NCBI GenBank assembly: GCA_949752735.1
Contig: OX457047.1
Location: forward strand, 11,114,707-11,178,706
DNA from: Lumbricus terrestris
Taxonomy: Eukaryota; Annelida; Clitellata; Crassiclitellata; Lumbricidae
Length of the DNA stretch: 64,000 bases
Reading direction: 5' to 3'
Shown here: positions 25,001 to 33,663 of the stretch, one piece after another
How positions within the stretch are numbered: the stretch's first letter is position 1
Layout of the letters: every line of letters starts with the position of its first letter
Made by a program: the position numbers and the translations under genes
Notes under the pieces: model-generated
Told to the model about the DNA's origin: nothing
The model's input: only the letters and a program-made list of their open reading frames with translations
The model's database searches: none

Positions 25001-25272
25001 GGATTTTTCGCTAAATGTTCAGTTTACCTGGATACCAATTTATTCTGCAAATGACAGCGGCAGGACTGTGTTAACAACTTTGTCCCGAGTACGGGCAATA
25101 ATAGTACTGAATCGCTGCATCGGACTCGAACCTGCAATCGACGCTCAGTAGGCCTATACCGAATAAGCTGAACAGAGAATGATTCTCTTGATGTAGGCTA
25201 ATTATAATATGAATGGCTCTACCGACCTAGAGCAGCGATGACGAACAGACTGGAGAAGATTGACTTCTTCAT
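693..25272 (-). CDS. XPNPEP2: Secreted Xaa-Pro aminopeptidase P (XPNPEP2-like), 5' part, exons 1-9
   Basis: Aminopeptidase P removes an N-terminal residue that precedes proline. Exons, read on the minus strand: 25272-25227, 24790-24702, 22953-22825, 22011-21945, 15790-15686, 14002-13910, 11252-11106, 8818-8723 and 6660-6582. A second copy of the last four lies at 3440-3348, 2855-2709, 1442-1347 and 771-693. All have GT-AG borders and the phases close. The start begins [16 protein letters not shown], a signal peptide, so the product is secreted or membrane-anchored; this points to the XPNPEP2 type rather than cytosolic XPNPEP1. Recognisable family motifs are [78 protein letters not shown] and EESAWLFNLRG; the W in the last is a codon split by an intron. 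About 283 residues (first and second creatinase-like domains) are visible. The metal-binding M24 domain must lie beyond position 1. The long introns hold most of the transposons listed below. The family is certain; the paralogue is inferred. Confidence 0.9.
1052..1207. mobile_element. Short inverted-repeat element (MITE-like)
   Basis: It begins CATAGGCGGAGTTT and ends in the near-complement AAACTCCGCCCATG. The flanks AAGTCCGC and ATGTCCGC match at 7 of 8 positions, compatible with an 8-bp hAT-type target duplication. The interior is rich in runs of C and has no coding capacity. It lies between exons 8 and 9 of the distal aminopeptidase block. Confidence 0.5.
2030..2170. repeat. Degenerate short tandem repeat, AAAAGGGCGA type
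   Basis: About ten diverged units of roughly 13 bases built around TCAAAAGGGCGAC follow one another. They are clearest near the 3' end, where two units are nearly identical. There is no coding meaning; the repeat sits in an aminopeptidase intron. Confidence 0.7.
4822..4847 (+). mobile_element. Terminal inverted repeat of a hAT-type element, cut by the assembly gap
   Basis: The sequence CAGTGGCGGATCCAG just before the N run nearly matches the terminus of the complete element at 23140-23463 (CAGGGGCGGATCCAG). The rest of the element must lie in or beyond the gap; no matching right end was found after it. Confidence 0.5.
4848..5047. other. Assembly gap (200 N)
   Basis: Exactly 200 undetermined bases, which looks like a placeholder size rather than a measured gap. 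It lies in the intron separating the two aminopeptidase exon blocks, so the distance and content between the copies are not fully known. Confidence 0.99.
6808..8083. mobile_element. hAT-type non-autonomous element, TAGACCTGGGAGT family, copy 1
   Basis: It starts TAGACCTGGGAGT and ends in the exact complement, a perfect 13-bp terminal inverted repeat. It is flanked by the direct repeat AATACAAG (6800-6807 and 8084-8091), an 8-bp target-site duplication as made by hAT transposases. Subterminal regions carry many AAGTCGAC/GTCGACTT motifs. No transposase frame is seen, so it is non-autonomous. It lies in intron 8 of the proximal block; the matching place in the distal copy (around 920) is empty, so insertion came after the duplication. 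A second copy is at 40531-42027. Confidence 0.88.
9027..9261 (+). mobile_element. tRNA-Arg-like SINE, copy 1
   Basis: The head GGGCCCGGTAGAGTAATGG... with box B GGTTCGAGCCC resembles a tRNA, and its relative at 60830 reads like tRNA-Arg (GCGCAATGGATAAC). A shared unique body (GTAGGCTGCTATTAGCGCCG) follows, and the 3' tail is (ATT)n at 9242-9260. It lies in an aminopeptidase intron. Confidence 0.75.
9442..9843 (-). pseudogene. RTE-like LINE, C-terminal reverse-transcriptase fragment
   Basis: An open frame of about 130 residues, beginning [10 protein letters not shown] and continuing through [32 protein letters not shown] and [13 protein letters not shown], is typical of the C-terminal tail of RTE-type endonuclease/reverse-transcriptase proteins. 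The catalytic core is missing, as expected of a 5'-truncated copy. The clade assignment is from recalled motifs. Confidence 0.75.
10139..10222. repeat. (TA)/(TACATA) low-complexity tract
   Basis: Alternating TATATA and TACATATATG units, nearly self-complementary throughout, in intron 7 of the aminopeptidase gene. Confidence 0.8.
11461..12977. repeat. 17-bp minisatellite, about 1.5 kb
   Basis: Roughly ninety head-to-tail units of GATCATCGTCATGATTA with variants (CATCATCATG, CATCGTCGTG, TTAGGTCGTCATTATG). Each junction holds a short inverted repeat (ATGAT-TAG-ATCAT, or GATCAT-CGTC-ATGATC), so the array could form strings of small hairpins. The unit length is not a multiple of three and stops occur, so it is not coding. 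It lies between exons 7 and 6 of the proximal block; the distal copy has no such array. Confidence 0.95.
13242..13775 (-). pseudogene. CR1/L2-like LINE fragment (region before the reverse transcriptase core)
   Basis: The frame opens with a motif like [10 protein letters not shown] and ends with [14 protein letters not shown]...[13 protein letters not shown], characteristic of the linker between endonuclease and reverse transcriptase in CR1/L2-type LINEs. The middle does not match the family in this frame, which suggests compensating frameshifts. It ends just 3' of an aminopeptidase intron acceptor region. It is a decayed fragment. Confidence 0.65.
14185..14524 (+). mobile_element. tRNA-derived SINE with (ATC)n tail
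   Basis: A tRNA-like head with box B GGTTCAAGACC near 14222 is followed by a body with GCGACCTTGGGCAAGT (14310 region) and GAAGGCAACGGGAAACC, and a 3' (ATC)n tract at 14427-14523. The same body occurs at 50829-51055 with a short ATC tail. The long Ile/Ser open frames over the tail are artefacts of the repeat. Confidence 0.7.
14700..15290. repeat. Two adjoining degenerate tandem repeats
   Basis: 14700-15010 consists of diverged units of TGATGTTCCCTATGTTCCC type. 15033-15290 is rich in CAGTCAGTCG and holds three ~27-bp copies of a unit containing GCGGACTCCCTCGGTCACC (about 15196-15280). Frames through them give repetitive S/R/Q-rich peptides without family signature. Confidence 0.75.
15480..15625 (+). 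mobile_element. Possible LTR end with primer-binding-like site, or tRNA-like SINE
   Basis: An AATAAA (about 15489) is followed ~90 bp later by TGGTGCCAAGTTCGAACCCC, which would pair with a tRNA 3' end (TGG complements CCA, and the TTCGAAC segment the T loop). This is the arrangement expected at the end of a 5' LTR. No internal retroelement genes follow. A tRNA-like SINE is an equally good reading. Confidence 0.3.
16140..16570 (-). pseudogene. RLE-type LINE fragment, copy A (decayed)
   Basis: On the minus strand, [13 protein letters not shown] and, further on, [14 protein letters not shown] followed by a stop and RLGA match parts of the protein of the copy at 17255-18912 ([33 protein letters not shown]). 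Stops and frame breaks show decay. Its 3' side meets a mixed ATT/ATC tract at 16090-16160. Confidence 0.7.
17150..17246. repeat. (ATT)n microsatellite at the 3' end of an RLE LINE copy
   Basis: About thirty near-perfect ATT units, preceded by diverged ATT/ACT units from 16970. On the LINE strand it reads (AAT)n directly after the element's 3' UTR. Confidence 0.9.
17270..18912 (-). pseudogene. RLE-type LINE protein, C-terminal half (5'-truncated)
   Basis: An uninterrupted frame of over 535 codons. In order it has the end of a reverse transcriptase ([11 protein letters not shown] and the catalytic-box variant [10 protein letters not shown]), the thumb region ([11 protein letters not shown]), a zinc-knuckle-like CXCG...HGLSC motif ([17 protein letters not shown]) and a PD-(D/E)XK-type nuclease motif (RRPDG...[10 protein letters not shown]). 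This order, RT then knuckle then restriction-like endonuclease, is that of RLE-type non-LTR retrotransposons (R2, R4/Dong, NeSL, CRE groups). The first annotated methionine is internal; coding continues to about 18912, where it meets an (ATT)n tract, so the N-terminal half is missing. Its 3' end (CTTTCAATAAC...) runs into another (AAT)n tract at 17150-17246. The frame is intact, so the insertion is fairly recent. Confidence 0.85.
18915..18997. repeat. (ATT)n microsatellite between two LINE copies
   Basis: About 27 perfect ATT units. It is at once the 3' tail of the copy at 19000-19325 and the 5' junction of the copy at 17270-18912. Confidence 0.95.
19000..19325 (-). pseudogene. RLE-type LINE fragment, copy B with 3' UTR
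   Basis: Codes for a relative of the last ~70 residues of the neighbouring copy ([27 protein letters not shown]), with an in-frame stop near 19292. It is followed on the minus strand by an AT-rich 3' UTR, an AATAAA and an (AAT)n tail at 18915-18997. It lies in the same orientation as the other two fragments. Confidence 0.75.
20672..20793. repeat. (CATT)n microsatellite
   Basis: About thirty perfect CATT units in intron 4 of the aminopeptidase gene, ending some 25 bp before a hAT element's target site. Confidence 0.97.
20820..21822. mobile_element. hAT element with transposase remnant
   Basis: Ends are CAGGGATGGGCA and its near-complement TTGCCCATCCCTG. The flanking direct repeat CCGATGCT (20812-20819 and 21823-21830) is an 8-bp target duplication. 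Both ends carry arrays of GTAATTTGTAATT motifs. Inside, near 21435-21480 on the plus strand, a short stretch reads [15 protein letters not shown], like the C-terminal dimerisation motif of hAT transposases (ERLFS). The rest of the transposase is lost. Confidence 0.88.
23140..23463. mobile_element. hAT-type MITE, CAGGGGCGGATCCAG family
   Basis: Termini CAGGGGCGGATCCAGA and TCTGTATCCGCCCTTG are inverted repeats with two mismatches. The flanking 8-bp direct repeat is CCGCTTGT (23132-23139 and 23464-23471). The 324-bp interior is non-coding. It lies in intron 2 of the aminopeptidase gene. A relative is cut by the assembly gap at 4822. Confidence 0.88.
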
Positions 25273-25558
25273 TTTGTTCTTCTTCCAACAACAGACTCCG
25301 AGAAGTCACCGATTAACCACTATGCCAATTTAAGTAGCGCTCTATCTCTGCTACTCTTTTCAACGGACGATACAAACGAAGTTCCACCGATGGACTACGA
25401 ACGAGACTAAGTCGTTCTGATCGGATCCTACGTCAACAGCGACTCATATTATGATATTTTGTTTATCTGGCAATGAGGTCAAAGTGGGTTCAGAATAGAA
25501 GAGCAGGCGATTGGAAGGCTACATAACACAATCACGTTAGGACAGGTCATCGTCGGAC

Positions 25559-25598
<40 letters not shown>

Positions 25599-28500
25599 AG
25601 AAAGAGAAAGAGAAAGGAAGGGAGGGACGGAGAGATGGAGGGTGGGAGGGAGGGAGGGAGCGGGGGAGCGAGAGATCGAGGGAGGTAGAGAGGGAGGGAG
25701 TGAGGGAGCGAGGGAAGAATGGGAGGGACGGAGGGACGGAGGGAGGGTCGGTATCATGATCGAAGTGACGTCACAATGGACCTAGTTTTATATTCTCAAG
25801 CTGAACGCATAATAGATTTGTATCATAATCAGAGCGATGTTGCGTTAAAACAGCCCCAGTTTTGTATGATGAAAATGAAATAACATGATAGTAGATCTGT
25901 ATCATAATCGAAATGACCCCATTACAGGCCTAATTTCGTTTTCTCAGTCGACTGCTGGGTGGTCCCTATTGGTTATGACGTAGCCTACATGTTTTCAACC
26001 AGTTTTCAATTGTCATTCGCCTAGATAACTTCGAACGAGCACGCAATTAAGATTGATAGACTCTGAACAGACCACTGGAAATCTCTATCTGCAGATAATT
26101 TGTAGATTTTTAAACAGATTGTCTTTGATAATTTTGACAAAGTGGCTCATTATTTAGTCTTAATTAATGTCGTCGATTGCAGTTTGGTTGCATGATTTGT
26201 CATTAGCCAATGACAAAGTACAGAAGCTTAAGAATAAGTGACCAAATTAGATTTTTCAAGTCGCAATGAAGTTAAGTCATTCTGACGAAGTTCTTGTAAA
26301 GTCTAAACTTCCATCTTCTATGTTCAATTCGACATTTTATCCTGCTTCTCTGAAACCTTAATTAGCACTACGATATCCTCGACGTCGGTTGTCAGGGCCG
26401 TTGCTATGTGACGTAGCAAAGACGTCTGCTTATGACGTAGCAATCGACCGGCGTCAGATGAGAGTAAGAGGATGCACTTGCAGTTGACGTCATCCAGCGC
26501 AGACCGTTCTCCAATAATCCGACCACTTGTTCCGATCAGTTCAGGCCGATCTCGAGAAAGGTGACTGATTAATTATTTCATTTCTAACCGGTTGAGACCG
26601 GTTCTTCGTTGCGTTAATTAGTAGATGCTTGGTCCGCTACACAGGACCTGATAACACTACTAAATTTTGTCCTAAAGTGAAGCCAATTTTTAAATATGAT
26701 ATCAGAATAACTAAAAGCAACACGTCTTTCTATGAAACATAAATCATTTTTATGCTGAATTTGAAAATAAATTTTAGTCACATTTATTGTGGCGGTTAAT
26801 CATGAATGTTTGACCGACTCAATATTTGTCTATCTATAAAATGTATACATAAAAAATTAATAAAGAAATTATAATTCTAGTGAAATAGGTACTGAATCCT
26901 GCAATGTTCAAAGTCATCACTGTTTTTTTAATAAAAATATTCTATAAAAAAATTAATGGAATACACCTAAATTCTAAGCATGTATCATAGTTAGTTGTTG
27001 CATTCGGGTTTGTATGTCGAATGATGATGTATTTCATCTCGGCTGTTACGAAACTGTTAAAACTATCTTAAATATTTTCAATGTGTCCGTATTATCTTAT
27101 TCCCCATTTACTTTTACTACATTGTGCAACAGATCACGTCCTTTTGACTGCCAAACACTATCCGGATCTTGACTTGTATTCAGCTCTCTCGGCTTTATCA
27201 GTATCAACAATTTCGTCATCGTTATCTTCACTATCAGGTCCAGTCTCATCATCATGTTCATCATCATCTTCAATTTCAACATTGTTTTCATCATAAGATT
27301 TTGTTCTTCAGGCATTGGCATCTCTTCATCATCACATGCTTTGTTGTTGCTCCCACTGCCGAAACTGTCATTATTAGTCGTCTCTGACAGTATTATCTTC
27401 AGTACCTTCTTATCACTATATCATTTTAGTCGTTTAGATGTATAGCTCATTGTAGCTCAGCAATATATGAACAAAGTCATAATGCAATTTGAAAAAATAT
27501 CACTTTTAAAAATGTTATGCACGAAATATAGGAAGATACCCCCGCTTCCTTGTTCGGATGAGGGTTAAGCAAGATGCTGCCTTCAGACTGCAAGGTGCAG
27601 TGGAGGCAGTTGAGATGAGAGTTCTTTAAAGATGGCAGATGACATACTTGAATGTGATAAGGAGGTAGGAGTATGGTAGACACCAAACGGACCCATTTGC
27701 CTTTGAAAGCGCGAGTTTTTCCTGACATGCATTCAGAGGAGTGAGAACAATCACGAGGCCGGTCTGAACTGTGGTGTGTTCTCGTCGGGTGAGAAATGCA
27801 ATGTCTCTCCATCTGTGACTTTGGCAGTGCTGACGTCGAAGGGCCAAGTATGGTATGGCCTACTGTATGGTAGCAAGAATAGGGGACCAATTAAAATGTT
27901 GAAATTCAGCAGAGGCTAATTGTACGTAAGCCTACTGTAGATATAGTAGGCGTAGCAAGGAGGGGACAAAATTGTTGAAATTCAGCAGAAGCTTCATTTT
28001 AACTCAGTTAGGACAACTAACATATTTAAGAAGGGTGAGAAGAGATCTATATGTTTTTCTTTGAAAGTGCACATGAAGAAAGGCGAGTGCATGCTCAACA
28101 ATTTCAGATTATTCATTACCAGTTGCAAAGTCAAGCGAGAATGGAAGAACGTTGACGAAAGTAAAATCTCCTCTAAGTGTAGGCAGTCTTTAGTAGCGCA
28201 GGGTATGGGAGATAGGCTTCACGGCAGTAAAACTGCATCATAAGCTGCATGATATTTATAAAACTTCATAGATAATGCAGCTAGAGAAATGAGTCAACTC
28301 TTCAAACTTTCATATTCCCAATAATTAAAACATAAACTCTCCTATAAAATACAAGACAAATTTCTCCAAACCATTTAGTTTTAACAATGTAAAAGTTTTC
28401 TTGGAATATTTTATAATGCCAACATCGTTAAATGAGTTAAGAATACAGCGTTCAAAATATAGAAAGGTGTGTTTCATGCAATCTTGAAGCTAGTTAAATA

Positions 28501-29040
28501 TCTATAATTTGACAGACTTCTTTGTCACTGTGAGTACAACAGTCAATCCAGGTAAGACAATGAAATCAGATGCTGCACACAATGGCTGTCATTATATTAC
28601 ATAGTCAGAGGGTACCCACCGGATTTAGGCGATTTAATTGCGTACAGATGTGTACAGCACGAGGAAGGGTCTCAACAAAATGTACTTAAGCGCAAATTAT
28701 AAATGTCTAACATTATGACGTCCAAATAATAGCATATTTATAATTCTGTATTATCCTAAACTTGTTTGATGACATTTGATTACTGATTATAATCATATTC
28801 GTTCAGATTTAAACTGTAAACCATAACAATTAACAAATTTCAGCTATCACATTTATGATGTTTAACAATAATAAATAGTAGTTTATGTTTAAAAAAAGTT
28901 TTTAAAGATGACAGATGATTTTAGGTAATTAGCTTTTGTAAAGGGGTAGAGAAGCTTATTTGTGCATACGTATGGGATTCCATAAAATCTACGAGTTGCA
29001 ACAGGGGAGGGGTTCAAAACTACGATTTCTTTGCATATAA
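25273..29040. other. Intergenic region upstream of the aminopeptidase gene
   Basis: No conserved exon was recognised. It holds the aminopeptidase 5' flank (promoter not pinpointed), a TA tract and purine-rich repeat (25565-25750), and AT-rich DNA. At about 27180-27400 the minus strand shows a broken acidic frame (EDDDEHDDETGPDSEDNDDE) that may be a decayed gene or transposase N-terminus; it has stops and no other support. Confidence 0.5.
25565..25750. repeat. (TA)n tract followed by GGGA/GAAA purine-rich tract
   Basis: Some 30 bp of alternating TA, then ~150 bp almost entirely of G and A on the plus strand (GAGAAA, GGAGGGAGGG). Such purine-only stretches can form triplex or quadruplex structures. 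Confidence 0.85.
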
Positions 29041-31083
29041 CACTGGTCAACATAGAAATCGTTACTGACTGGAAAAGGCCCTAATGTGTAGCATCTTGGT
29101 GTGCTGAACACGAATATAACCATAAAAAGTTTTTATTGGCTCTCGTTTTGAAAATATTTCATATAGTTCATTTCTTATGTTTCATCATGTAAATTTATGC
29201 AGTAGAACTGCGACAATTTCCTAAATAAGTCTAGAATGACGTAATATTCCACCTCATTGCATAATCCCATCATGGACACATCATGCACAGTTGATTTTTT
29301 GGTTGACAAGACAAGCCATGGACCCCGCATATATGCTGTGCTACATGTACAACACAGCTTTCACAGTGGCTGAATGGCAAAAGACCATCAATGCCGTTTG
29401 CAGTTCCCATGGTGTGGAGAGAGCAAAGCAACTACTTAGATGACTGTTAGAATCTACTTCTGCTTGGTTCCTCCTCTTTCCGGTCGAATAACGAAGCAAA
29501 AGAAGTCGACAATAGTCTACCCAAACATTCCGTCTGCATTGAGACCAGTTCCACATGGTGATGGACTTCCTATTCCAGAACCTCCAGCAGAATATATTTT
29601 CGTTGATTCATCTGATGAGGACAAGGGTGAGCCGACATGTTCTTCTCCTGCATGGTCCGTCAGCGTGCAGTGATCCCGATTTTCACTGTGGTGCATCATC
29701 AACCCCACACAGAATAACACAGGAAGAACTAAATGACCTTGTTCGTGATTTGGACTTATCCAAAAACAAGGCAGAGTTGCTAGGATCAAAACTCCAACAA
29801 TGGAATCTTCTAGAAGAAGATGTCACAATCACTTCATATAGAAAGCGCCATCAGCAGTTGGAACCTTTCTTCATGAAGGAAGGTAATCTGGTATTCTGTT
29901 CCAATATTGACGACCTCATGAATGCCTTACAGATCACTCATGACCCACAAGAATGGAGACTCTTTGTAGACTCTTCGACACTGAGTCTTAAGGCTGTGCT
30001 TTTGCACAATGGAAACCGTCTTCCATCTATTCCATTAGCGCATGCTGTCCACATGAAAGAGACATAAGATAACCTAAAACAGCTACTGCATTACATTGAC
30101 TATAACAGGTAAAAATGGCACCTGTGCGGTGATTTGAAGGTAGTTGCCATTTTAATGGGACTGCAGCAAGGATATACAAAATATATGTGTTTCTTGTGTG
30201 AGTGGGATAGTCGGGCAAGAGAGTTGCACTACGTGCGGAAGGAATGGACTCCCAGACAAAACATGGCAGTTGGACAGAAGAACATCCAACACCCAGCTCT
30301 GGTCGAGGCTCACAAAATCCTACTACCACTCCTTCACATCAAACTAGGTTTGGTGAAGAACTTCGTGAAAGCCATGGACCGCACTTCGCCAGCTTTCCGA
30401 TACCTGCATGAAAAATTCCCTCGACTCAGCGAAGCAAAGATTAAAGAGGGAGTTTTCGTGGGTCCTCAGATTAGAGAACTTTTCAAAGATGACCGCTTCA
30501 ACAACTTGCTGGAGGGTGATGCGAAACAAGCATGGAATGCTTTTCGTCTAGTGTCTACAGACTTTCTGGGGAATGTTAGGGCAGAAAACTACAAGGAACT
30601 AGTAGAAGACATGCTCAAGCAGTACCAGAAATTTCGCTGCAATGTGTCGCTGAAGATGCATTTCCTTCACTCCCATCTGGATTTCTTCCCTGACAACTGT
30701 GGTATGGTTAGTGACGAACATGGCGAACGCTTTCATCAAGATATCGCAACAATAGAGCAAAGGTACCAGAGAAAATGGTCCACTACAATGTTGGCTGACT
30801 ACTGCTGGACACTCCGCAGAGATGCTCCTGAGCAGCTGTACAAGAGACAGGCAAAAAAAATCTAAGAACTAGTCTATGACCTGGTTTTTACAAATATTAA
30901 CCGTAAGTGTATCACTATTGGAATGCATTGTGCGATATAAAATTACTTCATTTGAGATTACAAAAAAAATAGAGCCAATTAAGCAATTTCACTGTCATAT
31001 TCGTGTTCAGCACATAAAAATTGATAAGAACTGACTAATTTCATTTCAGTAACATGACTTTTGTAAAAATTTGTTGTCCAGTG
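29041..31083. mobile_element. CACTA-like (EnSpm-type) DNA transposon, decayed
   Basis: The left end CACTGGTCAACA and the complement of the right end (CACTGGACAACA) are inverted repeats. A second inner inverted match, GTGCTGAACACGAATAT, lies 60 bp in on the left (29101) and 70 bp in on the right (30997-31013), and TTGGCTC matches further in, so the terminal inverted repeats extend ~100 bp. The flanks are TAA on both sides (29038-29040 and 31084-31086), a 3-bp target duplication. CACT ends plus a 2-3 bp duplication are the hallmark of the CACTA/EnSpm group. The interior carries the broken protein gene at 29440-30865. Confidence 0.7.
29440..30865 (+). pseudogene. Transposon-borne protein of a widespread uncharacterised animal family, broken
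   Basis: Reads, in pieces, STIVYPNIPSALRPVPHG (frame of 29440), then from about 29680 in another frame KAELLGSKLQQWNLLEED, EWRLFVDSSTLSLKAVLLHN, and after two in-frame TAA stops (30065 and about 30113) LKVVAILMGLQQG, FLCEWDSRARE, FPRLSEAKIKEGVFVGPQIR, LKMHFLHSHLDFFPDNCG and SDEHGERFHQDIATIEQRY, ending at a natural stop. I recall relatives with the same motifs as multi-copy uncharacterised proteins in arthropods and cnidarians. Its place between terminal inverted repeats suggests it is, or was, the transposase. One frameshift and two stops make it a pseudogene. C-X2-C (FLC) and the SDEHGE acidic cluster are candidate functional residues. Confidence 0.7.
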
Positions 31084-31565
31084 TAATATATGGATCGGCC
31101 CTTGTGCAAATTTATCTCTTCATGGCTATTGGCTAAGAAGCAAAGCGACAAAAAAATCAATAAAAATACTGAGTTCTGCTATGAAGCTTCATCATATAGG
31201 GAGGGGGGAGTCAGCCTGAACTGGCAGAAACGAGCTTCAGTTCAATCAGTTGAACTTCAGAAGCTTCAGACAACTTGAAAACAACAGAACTTACACACAA
31301 GAAAAAACAATCAGACAGATTTCTCTCTGAATGAAAAAATACAGCCGAATATTCTCTTGCTACAAAAGGCACTGCATGGAAACACAATAGTTGAAATTCA
31401 GCTCAGATCTATCTCTGTTCTACAGTCTGTCAAACGTGTCATTGAGTCATAGAACATAGAGATCCGAGAAATTCGCAAAAAAAGGCATCTGATTAATAAC
31501 AATAATATAAATGTAAATTTAATTAACCTTTACCGACCAAAGTGTAGTAAATTTTTATTTTATTT

Positions 31566-31771
31566 ATTTATCCATTTCTATAGCGCCCCTTCAAGCTCTT
31601 TACTCAGAGGCATTCCCTACTACTGCATTGGAGTTTCACGCCGAAGCGCCCGAGCAATTGCAAGTGAAAGACTTGCTCAAGGTCCCTACGTGGTGGACCG
31701 AGTTGGATTTAAAACGGGAACTCTCCGGCTAAAAGGCACTGACGTCACCACTATATCACCATGCTCCACAA
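31566..31771 (-). mobile_element. tRNA-derived SINE, GGGACCTTGAGCAAGT core
   Basis: On the minus strand a tRNA-like head (TGATATAGTGGTGACG; weak box B) is followed by GGGACCTTGAGCAAGTCTTT and CAATTGCTC, the same core as the copies at 43375, 55213 and 63465, and a terminal GCGTGAAACTCC motif shared with the one at 63465. Confidence 0.65.
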
Positions 31772-32739
31772 ATGGTATGGACTGTCAATATACCCTCGGT
31801 CTGTTAAGGGTTAAACGACAAATAAGTAGCCAACTACTTTGGAAGCAACCTGAACCTCACTGTCACAAGAATTGAGTGATCAAACAAATCTTATTCTCAT
31901 TTTCTTTCGTCAAAGCTGTTGCAGTCTAATGATATACTTCCTCCTCCTCATCATCCTGCTAAATGTTTTTTTATCTATGAATTGTGTGTCTGGCCAATGA
32001 TGGGCCACTCAATGCTTTAGGCAAAGCAATGTTGAGAGAAGAGAATTAAGTGACAGATGTAAAACATACATAATGCAATGCATGTCATGCATAAATCAAA
32101 TAAACAACAACTCTTCTCTTATTACAATTTTACAAAAGCCAGAAGCTGATACACGTGTTATACCTGAACACATCATCATCATCAGTCACAGCACCAATAT
32201 ATTCTAAAGCACAAACTCAAATAGCAGTATGAAAATTTGCAAATTTACAACTTTGGCATTAACACTTTCGAAAAGAAAACTCCACGAGGCTCTTAAAAAC
32301 TGACAAAACAGAATAACAATCAACAGGACTGGTTTTCAATGAAGACAAAGAAGATGTCAAGAAGGATGTTGATAGGCAACTATTTCCAAAACAGCTAACC
32401 TACCACCATCCATTCACTGGGCAAAGTGGGTGTAACATCGGTCAAGAAGCAAATAACACATGCAAGATGGAATAAAAGTTACAGGCAAACCTGCTGGAAT
32501 GCTTTTCCAAATGTGAAAATACACACTTAAAAATGTCTGTCATAGAATTTTAGTCAATTGTCAAAGTTCCATTCACAGGATACTGCAGAACAAAATGATT
32601 TAAAATTCCTTCAAAACTAACATTGTACCAAATAGCAATTTCTTAAAACTTGGCCAAATGTCGATATCACTAGCATCATTTTTCAACCAAAGGACAAATC
32701 ATTGAACAGTTGACCACAAAATTAAAGTTCGATGTAGAG

Positions 32740-33663
32740 CAGGGGTTCTCAAACTTTATTTTTATTGTACCCCCTAGAAAAAATCGAGCGATGGCGTACC
32801 CCAGCAAAGTCAGATCAGAAACAAAATGCCATTGCGAAGTCCCCTTGCAGTGACAACTATAAGTCCATTTAGGCCTAGTCATTGGTGACATCGTTTATTA
32901 GACTCGTATATAGGGAGTTAAATATAGTTTGAATCATATAATTTTAATTTGCACGTTTTTATTTCCTATTATTACTTCGATGTATTATAATGATGTTCTG
33001 TGTCCCATTGTGCGTTTGCAAGTGGAGTAAAAAAGAAAATACTTACTTACTTATAATCTTATCAACAAATTTAAAGAGGAATATTGGTCTATAACCTCTT
33101 TAAGAAAGAGCCAACCAGGTGCTGTGAGCGTGTTTAGACTAGCACATATTTAGGCCTAAAGTATCTGGTTCAATATTTGTCAATTTCAAGCGCAAATTTG
33201 CCCCATGTTTTTTTAATAGCAAGAATAGTTCAAAAACCAGTTTCACGAAGATATGACGTGCCGAAAGGAATCGCAAAATTTAAAAGCTCGGCCAGATATT
33301 AATCCTTAGACCAATTCAGCTCTCTGCTATTTGAGCTCTATAGCATATAGGATGAGAATTTCTGGCTTTTGTACTTTCAACCATTTATATATAATTATTT
33401 GTTCCAAAACTATATTAATAGGCCTAAACATAAATATGTTGCATGCACTGTATATTATAGCCTAAGTCTAATTATATGTTTTGAAATAAATAAATGACGA
33501 TGCTGTTATATGTTGTGAGGTTAAAATCATTGCTAATCAAAAAAAGATGGACACAAAGTTCATAAACTCAAAGAAAATTTATATTTCTGGAATTTTTCGC
33601 GTACCCCTTACCGGCGCCTGGCGTACCCCCAGGGGTACGCGTACCACAGTTTGAGAACCCCTG
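32740..33663. mobile_element. hAT-type element, CAGGGGTTCTCAAACTT family
   Basis: Termini CAGGGGTTCTCAAACTT and CAGTTTGAGAACCCCTG form a long inverted repeat. The exact 8-bp direct repeat ATGTAGAG flanks it (32732-32739 and 33664-33671). The interior (924 bp) has no transposase frame. The motif TGTACCCC/GGGGTACG recurs near both ends. Confidence 0.9.

Noticed and set aside
25227..25272. Alternative exon 2 acceptor TTTTGCAG for the aminopeptidase
   Set aside because: Joined to exon 1 it gives an early stop; the acceptor at 24791 keeps the frame and produces a continuous signal peptide.
27081..27445. Short Ser/His-rich plus-strand frames
   Set aside because: They are antisense to a broken acidic minus-strand frame and have no family signature of their own.
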